DNA of 64,000 nt, from the NCBI RefSeq assembly GCF_011090385.1, contig NZ_SEWW01000001.1:496001-560000 (forward strand), given 5' to 3'. Under the pieces are notes generated by a model, which saw nothing but the letters and a program-made list of their open reading frames with translations, did no database searches and had not been told where the DNA came from. Numbering within the stretch: position 1 is the first letter of the stretch; every line of letters begins with the position of its first letter. Positions 34,047 to 42,766 of this stretch are shown piece by piece. This DNA is from Aquirufa beregesia (GTDB taxonomy: Bacteria; Bacteroidota; Bacteroidia; Cytophagales; Spirosomataceae). Position numbers and translations under genes: made by a program.

Positions 34047-36551
34047 ATGACTACAACACATAAGGGATTTCATCTAGAGCATGTTCTGCATGAATTAAAA
34101 CATTATTTGCCTGCACAGGCTCCATTAATGGATTTTGTGCATCATAATACTTTGCATGCCTTTCAACATTTACCTTTTCATGAGGCACTAAGAAAGGCAC
34201 ATACCACCTTGGGGTATCAAGTTTATCTTAGTGTAGATCAGTTTCGTGAACTTCACCATGCTAAACGGATCAATGACGATATTTTAAATAATGTCATTGA
34301 AAAGAAAAAAGGAGCGAAAAAAACGACTCAGTGGAAATACAAATTATTACATCAAGAGTTAGAAAGTGTTCCTAGTCCTAGAATTGGAGCTTTACGCGGT
34401 CAATGGAAAAAGGTGTACAATATCGATTTGGATTCGATGGTACATCCAAATTTATTTCGTTTAATATCCAGTTATCTAGATCAAGGGATTTCAATTTGGC
34501 ATTTTCCCATCGAGAATAAAAGCTTTTTAGAAGCGATTAAAGAGCTTGAAAAAAAGAGCTGGCTTAGTTTATTTAAAGGCAAAAGAGCCAAAAATATGCT
34601 CCTAGATGAGCATACTACCCTAGAAGATTTATTGAGCATTCTGGTAGGTTCACATCCTCATCTGTATGAACAATACCTCTTTGACCAACAATTTGCCCAT
34701 CAGGGATGGTCTGGAATGGTTTCTACCGTTGAGGATTTACCACAAACCTTGTTAGATCGTAGGCAAATAAGCCTGCATGATTTGATCATGCTCGAATGCT
34801 TATTGGAAATTGATACCATTGATTATCTATTATCAAGCGGTTGGATTGGCTTAGGAAATACCTTAGAAAATCCGCTTCCTTCTTTATTGGATCCTATTGA
34901 GCATTCAGAAGTCATGGAAATTCTATCTATTTTCCAGGAAGCATTTGAATGGACATATTATGACCAAGTTTTAGCGGGAATTCAGCAAGAGTCTAAAATG
35001 CCTAAATCGACTGGCACTAAAAGCTTTCAAGGTTTATTTTGCATTGACGACCGCGAATGTTCTTTCCGAAGATACTTGGAATCTATTGATCCTCATTGTG
35101 ATACCTATGGAACGCCTGGTTTCTTTAGTGTAGAATTCTTTTATCAACCCATTGGAGGTAAATTTTATTCTAAGCTATGTCCTGCTCCCGTAACTCCCAA
35201 ATACCTGATTAAAGAAATAGGAGATGAGAAGAAATGGGAAACTGACCCACATTTTTCCAAGCATAGTCATAATTTTTATACGGGCTGGATTATATCTCAA
35301 ACCTTAGGTTTTTGGTCGGCACTCAAATTATTTGCTAATATTTTCAAACCAAGTATGAGTCCTGCTACGGCTTCCTCTTTGCGTCACATGGATAAATTTT
35401 CCCAATTGCAAGTGGATTACGATGCCTTAATCCAACAAGAAAATGGCTTGCAAATTGGCTTTAAAATCGATGAAATGGCCAATCGGGTGGAAGGGATGTT
35501 AAAAAGTATTGGCTTGGTCAAAGATTTTGCGCCAATCGTTTATGCCGTGGGGCATGGTGCAAGCTCTGTTAATAATCCACATTATGCTGCTTACGACTGT
35601 GGAGCTTGTTCGGGTAGAGCCGGTTCTGTAAATGCTCGTGTGGTGAGCCAAATGGCCAATAAACCGGAAGTGCGTGCGATTTTGAGAGAAAGAGGCATTG
35701 ATATTCCTGATGAAACCATTTTTGTAGGAGCATTGCATGATACTACCCGCGATGAGATGGTATTTTATGATGATGAAATCAAGGATGAATTTTATGTGAA
35801 ATTACATGCTCAGCATGCTAAGGTATTTGAAAGTGCACTTGATTTAAATGCGAAAGAACGTTCTAGACGTTTTGAATCCATCAATACCGAACTGAGTCCG
35901 AAGGAAATTCATGAAAAAATTCGCTTGCGTTCGGTATCTCTTTTTGAGCCTCGCCCTGAGTTAAACCATGCGACCAATGCCTTGTGTTTAGTAGGCCGCC
36001 GGGAGCTTTCCAAAGGGATTTTCTTGGATAGAAGGTCTTTCTTGAACTCCTTTGATTATCGGGTAGATCCGGAAGGAAATTATTTGTTAAACATTCTAAA
36101 AGCGGCTGCGCCCGTTTGTGGTGGTATTAATTTGGAATATTATTTCTCTCGAGTAGACAGTGAAAAATTGGGAGCAGGGACCAAATTACCTCATAATGTG
36201 ATGGGGCTATTTGGAGTAGCCAATGGTATCGATGGTGATTTGCGACCTGGTTTACCTTCCCAAATGACGGAAGTGCATGATCCCATTCGACTGATGCTCA
36301 TCGTGGAACATTTCCCGGATGTTGTATTAAAAACCATTCAAAGATCTACTGAAACCTATGAATGGTTCATCAACGATTGGGTGATCTTAGCCTCCGTCAA
36401 TCCAGAAACCAAAGAAGTGCAAATATTCGAAAATGGGCAATTCAATCCTTACAAACCTATTAATAAGCAATTGGAACATATTCGTGAAATAGAAAGCTTA
36501 TTAGAAAGTAATCAAGAGAATTTTCCCGTGTATTTAATCCAACAAGACTAA
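34047..36551 (+). CDS. dabA: DabA, catalytic subunit of the DAB inorganic-carbon accumulation complex
   Basis: 834 residues, UPF0753/DUF2309 family. The four residues that bind zinc in the Halothiobacillus protein are matched by order and spacing: C332 and D334 in FCIDDRE, H503 in VGHGASS and C518 in YDCGACSG (C-D two apart, H-C fifteen apart, exactly as there). The enzyme is a vectorial beta-carbonic-anhydrase-like subunit that traps CO2 as bicarbonate in the cytoplasm using the proton or sodium gradient. It is followed after 5 bp by dabB. Confidence 0.95.
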   Translation: MTTTHKGFHLEHVLHELKHYLPAQAPLMDFVHHNTLHAFQHLPFHEALRKAHTTLGYQVYLSVDQFRELHHAKRINDDILNNVIEKKKGAKKTTQWKYKLLHQELESVPSPRIGALRGQWKKVYNIDLDSMVHPNLFRLISSYLDQGISIWHFPIENKSFLEAIKELEKKSWLSLFKGKRAKNMLLDEHTTLEDLLSILVGSHPHLYEQYLFDQQFAHQGWSGMVSTVEDLPQTLLDRRQISLHDLIMLECLLEIDTIDYLLSSGWIGLGNTLENPLPSLLDPIEHSEVMEILSIFQEAFEWTYYDQVLAGIQQESKMPKSTGTKSFQGLFCIDDRECSFRRYLESIDPHCDTYGTPGFFSVEFFYQPIGGKFYSKLCPAPVTPKYLIKEIGDEKKWETDPHFSKHSHNFYTGWIISQTLGFWSALKLFANIFKPSMSPATASSLRHMDKFSQLQVDYDALIQQENGLQIGFKIDEMANRVEGMLKSIGLVKDFAPIVYAVGHGASSVNNPHYAAYDCGACSGRAGSVNARVVSQMANKPEVRAILRERGIDIPDETIFVGALHDTTRDEMVFYDDEIKDEFYVKLHAQHAKVFESALDLNAKERSRRFESINTELSPKEIHEKIRLRSVSLFEPRPELNHATNALCLVGRRELSKGIFLDRRSFLNSFDYRVDPEGNYLLNILKAAAPVCGGINLEYYFSRVDSEKLGAGTKLPHNVMGLFGVANGIDGDLRPGLPSQMTEVHDPIRLMLIVEHFPDVVLKTIQRSTETYEWFINDWVILASVNPETKEVQIFENGQFNPYKPINKQLEHIREIESLLESNQENFPVYLIQQD

Positions 36552-36556
36552 TTTCC

Positions 36557-38422
36557 ATGCAAAATTACCTTCCCATATTTATTTTAATTCCTCTGGCGGG
36601 TTTTTTGATAAGCTTAGTCTTACCCAAAAACGACGAGAGAAAAATATCATTTACGGCATTTGGAACCCTAGGAGTTCAATTGCTTGTGGCTGTATTGTTT
36701 GTTGCCAACTGGTTAGGCCTAGGCGCTCCAGACTGGCAAATGACAGGTTGGATTCTATTTAAAAACAGTGATTATGTATTCCAACTTGACTTTCTATTTG
36801 ATTATATCACCAGTGTATATCTATTAGTAGGAGCTATTTTAACCTTTTTGGTCACGCTGTATTCCCGTTTTTACTTACACCGAGAACCTGGATATAAACG
36901 CTTTTTTAATACCACACTTTTCTTCTATTTGGGGTATTGTATCACCATTTTAGCAGGAAATATGGAAACCCTGTTCATCGGTTGGGAAATGTTAGGAATA
37001 TCTTCCTTCCTCTTGATTTCCTTTTATCGTGAGCGGTATTTACCAGTTAAAAATGCCGTCAAAGTGTTTTCCATTTATCGGATAGGAGATGTGGGAATCA
37101 TTTTAGCCATGTGGGCCAGCCATCATTTATGGCATCAGAACATTACTTTTTCTCAATTGAAGAATGCGGAATTAGTACATGAACATTTGCAAACTCATAG
37201 CTTTATTGGGGTATTTATTTCCTTAATGATTCTCGTTTCAGCTAGTGCAAAATCGGCCCAATTACCCTTTTCATCTTGGCTTCCAAGAGCCATGGAAGGC
37301 CCAACACCTTCGAGTGCCATTTTTTATGGTTCTTTGTCGGTCCATATTGGCGTATTTTTAATGATGAGAACATTTCCGTTTTGGGAGCACCAAATTTCCA
37401 TTCGCATCCTCATTGCAGCCATGGGACTGATTACGGCGATAATTGCTACTGGAATAGCTAGGGTACAATCTTCTGTGAAAAGTCAGATAGCATATTCTTC
37501 TATAGCTCAAATTGGCTTGATTTTCATTGAAATATCCCTGGGATTTGAAAAATTAGCTCTGTTTCATTTTGCAGGAAATGCCTTTTTAAGAACCTACCAA
37601 TTGCTGGTGTCTCCATCGGTAGTTAGCTATTTGATTCGAGAACAGTTTTATCATTTTGAACCACGAGATAAGACCGTGGAAGATTCGTTTTCTGATAAAA
37701 TCCAAAACACCTTGTATTTGCTTTGTTTGAAGGAATGGAATTTAGACTCCATCATGTATCAATATCTTTGGAATCCAATGAAATGGGCAGGAAACAAGCT
37801 TAATTTCCTGACTGTCAAAAGATTAATAGGGATTTTTGTCCCCATTTTAATGGGTATTTTTATCATTAAAGAAAGTAATTACTTTAGTAATGATTGGACG
37901 CTATACATGCCCATAATTCTAGGATCTATTGGATTAATTTTTGTATTGAAATCTTTCACGCAAAGAAGAAGCCTACGTTTAAGCTGGATTCTGGTCATAA
38001 TCAATCACATTACTATAGCTTTGGCTATTTCATTTAATGAAAGTTATGACAGTAAAGAAACCTGGATATATTTAAGCGGAATACTCATGGCGGGTATCAT
38101 AGGTTATGCCTGTATCATGCGATTATTCCGTTTGGAAGGCAAAATACTCTTGAACCGCTTCCACGGTTTATCAGAAGAACATCCTAAAATTGCTTTCGTC
38201 TTTTTATTGGCTTGTTTGGGATTAACAGGTTTTCCAATAACACCTACTTTTATCGGTGAAGATGTCATTTTTTCCCATATTCATGAGGATCAATTTGCCT
38301 TAGCTGCTGTAGTTTCCTTGAGCTTCATTTTAGATGGACTTTCCATTATGCGTATTTACGCCCGTATTTTTATGGGTCCAAATTCTAAGACGCATACTGA
38401 ATTCTCCAATCGTTATTTTTAA
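36557..38422 (+). CDS. dabB: DabB, NuoL/MrpA-like ion-channel partner of DabA
   Basis: 621 residues, about fifteen hydrophobic segments. The NuoL/ND5-type core has GWEMLGISSFLLISFYRERY (conserved helix Glu) and SASAKSAQLPFSSWLPRAMEGPTPSSA (conserved Lys). It is the proton- or sodium-conducting membrane partner that energises DabA. There is no other complex I gene nearby, so a DAB role fits best. It ends the cluster, followed by a terminator. Confidence 0.93.
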   Translation: MQNYLPIFILIPLAGFLISLVLPKNDERKISFTAFGTLGVQLLVAVLFVANWLGLGAPDWQMTGWILFKNSDYVFQLDFLFDYITSVYLLVGAILTFLVTLYSRFYLHREPGYKRFFNTTLFFYLGYCITILAGNMETLFIGWEMLGISSFLLISFYRERYLPVKNAVKVFSIYRIGDVGIILAMWASHHLWHQNITFSQLKNAELVHEHLQTHSFIGVFISLMILVSASAKSAQLPFSSWLPRAMEGPTPSSAIFYGSLSVHIGVFLMMRTFPFWEHQISIRILIAAMGLITAIIATGIARVQSSVKSQIAYSSIAQIGLIFIEISLGFEKLALFHFAGNAFLRTYQLLVSPSVVSYLIREQFYHFEPRDKTVEDSFSDKIQNTLYLLCLKEWNLDSIMYQYLWNPMKWAGNKLNFLTVKRLIGIFVPILMGIFIIKESNYFSNDWTLYMPIILGSIGLIFVLKSFTQRRSLRLSWILVIINHITIALAISFNESYDSKETWIYLSGILMAGIIGYACIMRLFRLEGKILLNRFHGLSEEHPKIAFVFLLACLGLTGFPITPTFIGEDVIFSHIHEDQFALAAVVSLSFILDGLSIMRIYARIFMGPNSKTHTEFSNRYF

Positions 38423-38449
38423 CAAAACCCAAGACAATCCGTGTTTGCT

Positions 38450-38480
38450 AGCGAACTCCTGAAAAGGGTTCGCTTTTTTT
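38450..38480 (+). terminator. Intrinsic terminator after dabB
   Basis: AGCGAAC at 38450-38456 and GTTCGCT at 38468-38474 form a stem around a short Pro-like loop, followed by T7. It closes the SulP-dabA-dabB transcript. Confidence 0.8.
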
Positions 38481-38502
38481 ATTGAAAAATAGTAAGATAG
38501 AA

Positions 38503-38532
38503 TTGAACAATTTCAAAATATGAATATCTTTA
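38503..38532 (+). promoter_or_regulatory. Candidate promoter of the GH30 operon
   Basis: TTG at 38503-38505 is followed 19 nt later by TATCTTTA at 38525-38532, one base from the Bacteroidota TAnnTTTG box. The GH30 start codon is 24 nt downstream. Confidence 0.35.
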
Positions 38533-38556
38533 AGCTTGCAATCTAATACCTAGTTT

Positions 38557-39963
38557 ATGAATGTAGTAAAAGCTAATCCAAAATGCATTTGGATGCTTTT
38601 TATGCTGTTAATTCCTTTGAGCATGAAAGGACAATCCATTGAGAATTGGATTTCCCTTCCAAAGAAAAAACAGATGTTTCAAAAATACCCCAATCTGGCC
38701 TGGGACACAAGAAATATAAGCCGTCAAACCAATCCCATCAATTTAAATCCTCAAGGCTTAGATCAAACGGTGGATGGATTTGGCTATACATTAACAGGTG
38801 GCAGTGCCCATTTAATTCAAGCATTGGATTCCCAGACTAAACGAGAGCTTTTACAAGAACTATTTGGCAATAAACTGAACCAAGTAGGTATTTCTGTACT
38901 GAGAATTAGCATAGGGGCTTCAGATATGGATGAAAAGGTATTTTCATATGATGACGTCCCAATGGGAAAAGAAGATCTTACTCTTGAAAACTTTAGTTTA
39001 CATGAAGACAAAAAAGCTTTAATTCCTCTTTTAATTGAGATTTTGAGCATTAATCCCAAAATAAAAATATTCGCTACTCCTTGGAGTCCTCCGACCTGGA
39101 TGAAAGATAATCATGAAACCAAAGGAGGTAAATTACAACCAACCTATTATGAGGTATATGCCCGGTATTTCATCCGATACATCCAAGAAATGAAGAAATT
39201 GGGGATCAACATACATGCCGTAACCCCGCAAAATGAACCTTTGCATCCCGGCAATAACCCTAGTTTATCCATGTCGGCAGAGGAACAAATGGTATTTATA
39301 CGCGATTTTTTAGGTCCACAGTTTCAGAAAAATCGAATCTCCACAAAAATCATTTGTTATGATCATAATTGCGATAAACCTGAATATCCTATTACTATTC
39401 TTAATGATCCACAAGCCAGAAAGTATGTCGATGGATCGGCTTTTCATCTATACAATGGAGATATTAGCGCATTAGCACAAGTAAGGACAAAGCATCCAGA
39501 TAAAAACCTCTATTTCACAGAACAATGGACAGGAGTGAAAGGAGATTTTTATGGAGATTTCATGTGGCATATCAAAAACGTAGTCATAGGCTCTATGAAT
39601 CAAGGTGCTAAAACGGCCTTGGAATGGAATTTAGCCAATGATCAAAACCTAGGTCCCCATAGTCCAGGTGGATGTACCGAATGCTTGGGAGCCATTACCT
39701 TGAGCCAAGGAATACAGCGAAATGTTGCTTATTATATTATTGCTCAAGCTTCCTCTTTTATTCCTGCAGGTTCAAAACGAATTAAATTAAACCAATCACC
39801 TAATTTACCCATGGTGGCTTTCCTTAGACCTGATAAAAAAATCTGTTTATTGGTTCAAAATGAAGGCCCTGAAAAACAAAAAATACCCATTCAATACCTA
39901 AACAAAACGGTTGAACTGGAAATCCCAGGCTCATCTGTTTCAACTTTTATATTCAAGCTATGA
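38557..39963 (+). CDS. Glycoside hydrolase family 30 (glucosylceramidase-like)
   Basis: 468 residues with a signal peptide (~1-26). The GH30 fold shows DGFGYTLTGGSA, TPWSPPTWMK, VTPQNEPL with the acid/base Glu, and LYFTEQWTG with the nucleophile Glu, followed by a C-terminal beta-domain. Members cleave beta-glucosyl or beta-xylosyl bonds. Specificity is not evident. It is the first gene of a four-gene operon, overlapping the next by 4 bp (ATGA). Confidence 0.92.
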   Translation: MNVVKANPKCIWMLFMLLIPLSMKGQSIENWISLPKKKQMFQKYPNLAWDTRNISRQTNPINLNPQGLDQTVDGFGYTLTGGSAHLIQALDSQTKRELLQELFGNKLNQVGISVLRISIGASDMDEKVFSYDDVPMGKEDLTLENFSLHEDKKALIPLLIEILSINPKIKIFATPWSPPTWMKDNHETKGGKLQPTYYEVYARYFIRYIQEMKKLGINIHAVTPQNEPLHPGNNPSLSMSAEEQMVFIRDFLGPQFQKNRISTKIICYDHNCDKPEYPITILNDPQARKYVDGSAFHLYNGDISALAQVRTKHPDKNLYFTEQWTGVKGDFYGDFMWHIKNVVIGSMNQGAKTALEWNLANDQNLGPHSPGGCTECLGAITLSQGIQRNVAYYIIAQASSFIPAGSKRIKLNQSPNLPMVAFLRPDKKICLLVQNEGPEKQKIPIQYLNKTVELEIPGSSVSTFIFKL

Positions 39964-41330
39964 AAACATTCAACATTAATCGAAGACATTTTTTAAAAGG
40001 TGCCACCGCCAGTTTAGCCCTGTCTCAATTCGGTGCTTATGGCCTTGACTTAATTCATCCCGACAAACCTTTGCGAGTAGCCTTAATAGGAACTGGTTGG
40101 TATGGAAAAAGTGATCTATTCCGACTTATCCAAGTAGTTCCAGTAGAAGTAGTGGCGCTATGTGATGTCGATAAAAACCAGTTAAATCAAGCTGGTAAAT
40201 TGGTGAGTGAACGTCAAAAATCAGGTAAAGTACCGCGTCTATATGGAGACTACCGTAAGCTTTTGAAGGAAAACGAATTGGACATTGTGTTAATAGGCAG
40301 TCCTGATCATTGGCATCCTTTACAAATGATCGAAGCAGTAAAGGCAGGAGCTAATGTCTATGTACAAAAACCCATTTCTGTGGATGTTTTAGAAGGGGAG
40401 GCCATGGTAGCGGCCGCGAGAAAATATGGAAAAGTAGTACAAGTGGGTACTCAAAGAAAAAGTACGCCGCATTTAATTCATGCCAAAAAAGAAATCATCG
40501 ATAAAGGCCTCTTAGGAAAAGTCGCTCACGTGGAAATGTATTGTTATTACCACATGAGAAATAACGGAAATCCACCTGTTCAGGCGGTTCCAGACTATTT
40601 TGATTATGAGATGTGGACAGGGCCTGCACCTATGAGACCCTACGATGGAAGCCCGCATATCCGTTGGTGGAGAACGTTCAAGGAATATGGCAATGGTATC
40701 ATGGGTGATATGTGTATCCACATGTTTGATACGACTCGTTGGATGTTGGATTTAGGCTGGCCAAAACGTATCAGCTCTCAAGGTGGAATTTATGTACAAA
40801 AAGAAGGGAAATCCAATATTTCAGATACTCAATCCGCTGTTTTTGAATACGATGGTTTAAACTGCGTATGGCAGCACCGCACTTGGGGTACACCGAATGA
40901 CCCTGAATATCCTTGGGGATTAACCATCTATGGTGAAAAAGGTACCTTGCGTGCTAGCACCATGAAATATGATTTTACTCCGACAGATTCCAAGCAAAAA
41001 AGCCTTCACATGGATGTAATTTATGAAAAAGAAAAATATCCAGAAGATCTAACCGAGGAACGAATTGAATTAAATGCTGCCCCAGCTACACGTTTACACA
41101 TGTTGGATTTCTTGGCTGCCATTGATAAAAAATCCAAACCTATAGCCGACATCAGTGAAGGACATATTTCTACGGCAAGTTGCTTGTTAGCTAATGTTTC
41201 CATGGATTTAGGGGGAAGACCTTTAATTTATGATCCAAGTGCCCAAATTATTGTCAATGATCCCCAAGCCACTGCCTTGTTGGCAAGGCCATATCGTGGA
41301 CCATGGAATAGAAACATGTTGAAATCATAA
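39960..41330 (+). CDS. Tat-exported Gfo/Idh/MocA family oxidoreductase
   Basis: 456 residues. A Tat signal (NINRRHFLKGAT) is followed by a Rossmann domain with RVALIGTGWYGKS and the GSPDHWHP, then VQKPISVD motifs of the family. The C-terminal domain has the IRWWRTFKEYGNGIMGDM region and a late SCLLANVSMDLGRP-like end. It should oxidise or epimerise a sugar derivative using NAD, possibly as a periplasmic glycosidase-type Gfo protein. Coupled to the GH30 gene. Confidence 0.92.
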   Translation: MKTFNINRRHFLKGATASLALSQFGAYGLDLIHPDKPLRVALIGTGWYGKSDLFRLIQVVPVEVVALCDVDKNQLNQAGKLVSERQKSGKVPRLYGDYRKLLKENELDIVLIGSPDHWHPLQMIEAVKAGANVYVQKPISVDVLEGEAMVAAARKYGKVVQVGTQRKSTPHLIHAKKEIIDKGLLGKVAHVEMYCYYHMRNNGNPPVQAVPDYFDYEMWTGPAPMRPYDGSPHIRWWRTFKEYGNGIMGDMCIHMFDTTRWMLDLGWPKRISSQGGIYVQKEGKSNISDTQSAVFEYDGLNCVWQHRTWGTPNDPEYPWGLTIYGEKGTLRASTMKYDFTPTDSKQKSLHMDVIYEKEKYPEDLTEERIELNAAPATRLHMLDFLAAIDKKSKPIADISEGHISTASCLLANVSMDLGGRPLIYDPSAQIIVNDPQATALLARPYRGPWNRNMLKS

Positions 41331-41342
41331 ATTACAACAAAT

Positions 41343-42737
41343 ATGAAAAAGATATTTTATCTGCTGGTATTGCTGTGCTCCAGTTATCTAGCCAATGCCG
41401 ATGTTCAATTACCCGCAATTATTGGAGACCACATGGTCTTACAACAAAAAAGCAAAGTGACTTTGTGGGGTTGGACAACCAATCCTACGGAAACCGTAAA
41501 AATCAATGTGGATTGGGATACAACTCATTTTAAAACCAAGGCTGTTTTAGGTAAATGGAGTATTCAAATACCTACCCCAGCCGCAGGAGGAAACCATCAG
41601 ATTGAATTTCAGGGAAATAAAAACTCCATTAAAATCACCGACGTGGTGTTTGGAGAAGTTTGGGTTTTTTCGGGTCAGAGTAATATGGAATGGAGTGGAG
41701 ATCAAAACCTCCAGGAAACGCTGGATGAAATGCCCAATGCCACCAATAACCAAATTCGCTTTTTCTATATCCCTAAAGCTACCTCTTCTTATCCTCAAGA
41801 AGATGTCAGAGCACATTGGATAGTTTGTAATCCTGAAGCCATGAAATCCTTTTCGGCGATAGGTTACTTTTTTGGAAAAGAATTAAACCAAAAATTGGGT
41901 GTACCCATGGGATTAATCAATTCCAATTGGGGGGGAACTCCTGCTGAAGTTTGGACACCGGAGGATATTTTGGCCAAAAAAACTCCTTTATGGGAGGCTG
42001 CTAAAAAACTAAGACCCAATTCCTTTTGGTCCGTTTATCCTGGATTAAATTACAATGCAATGATTGCTCCCATCACTTCTTATACCATTGCAGGAGCTTT
42101 ATGGTATCAGGGTGAAAGTAATGTTGGCCAATATCAAACCTATGCGGAACTCATGGAAACCATGATCAGCTCTTGGAGAACGGCCTTCAAGAATAATTTC
42201 CCTTTCTATTTTGCTCAAATTGCACCTTACAATAAATATGGCGACAATAATTTGGGAGCCAAATTACGGGAAGCTCAAACCAAGAATTTAGCCATTGAAA
42301 AAACGGCTATGGTGGTTTTGAGTGATTTAGTCCCTGATGTAAGCAACATTCACCCCACACAAAAAATTGAAGTCGCTCATCGCTTTGCTAGTTTGGCCTT
42401 AGTAAAAAATTATGGTCAAGAAGCAGGTCCTATATTTTATCCTAAATATGATAGACATCGGGTAGAAAAGGGTAAAATCCGGATCTATTTTAGAGAATTA
42501 AATGGCAAATTAGTGGCAAAGGATGGTGATCCTTCTCATTTGATGATTGCTGGAGAAGATCAGAAATTCTATCCTGCCCAAGGGAAAATCGATGGAAATA
42601 CGCTCTTAGTTTCATCTCCAGAAGTCCCTAATCCAGTGGCTGTTCGATATTCCTTTAGCAATGATGCCCTACCTAATTTATTCAGTCGAGAGGGTTTACC
42701 TGTTAATCTTTTCCGAACCGATACGTGGGATAACTAA
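41343..42737 (+). CDS. Sialate O-acetylesterase family protein
   Basis: 464 residues, signal peptide (~1-19). SGNH-type motifs appear as VFSGQSNMEWS (nucleophile Ser near 120), ALWYQGESNVG and a late NIHPTQK His. Such esterases remove O-acetyl groups from sialic acid or other sugars. The target here is probably a plant or algal polysaccharide decoration (inference). It lies 12 bp after the Gfo gene. Confidence 0.9.
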   Translation: MKKIFYLLVLLCSSYLANADVQLPAIIGDHMVLQQKSKVTLWGWTTNPTETVKINVDWDTTHFKTKAVLGKWSIQIPTPAAGGNHQIEFQGNKNSIKITDVVFGEVWVFSGQSNMEWSGDQNLQETLDEMPNATNNQIRFFYIPKATSSYPQEDVRAHWIVCNPEAMKSFSAIGYFFGKELNQKLGVPMGLINSNWGGTPAEVWTPEDILAKKTPLWEAAKKLRPNSFWSVYPGLNYNAMIAPITSYTIAGALWYQGESNVGQYQTYAELMETMISSWRTAFKNNFPFYFAQIAPYNKYGDNNLGAKLREAQTKNLAIEKTAMVVLSDLVPDVSNIHPTQKIEVAHRFASLALVKNYGQEAGPIFYPKYDRHRVEKGKIRIYFRELNGKLVAKDGDPSHLMIAGEDQKFYPAQGKIDGNTLLVSSPEVPNPVAVRYSFSNDALPNLFSREGLPVNLFRTDTWDN

Positions 42738-42766
42738 ATCCTTTAACAAAAGCCTACCTTAAATTC

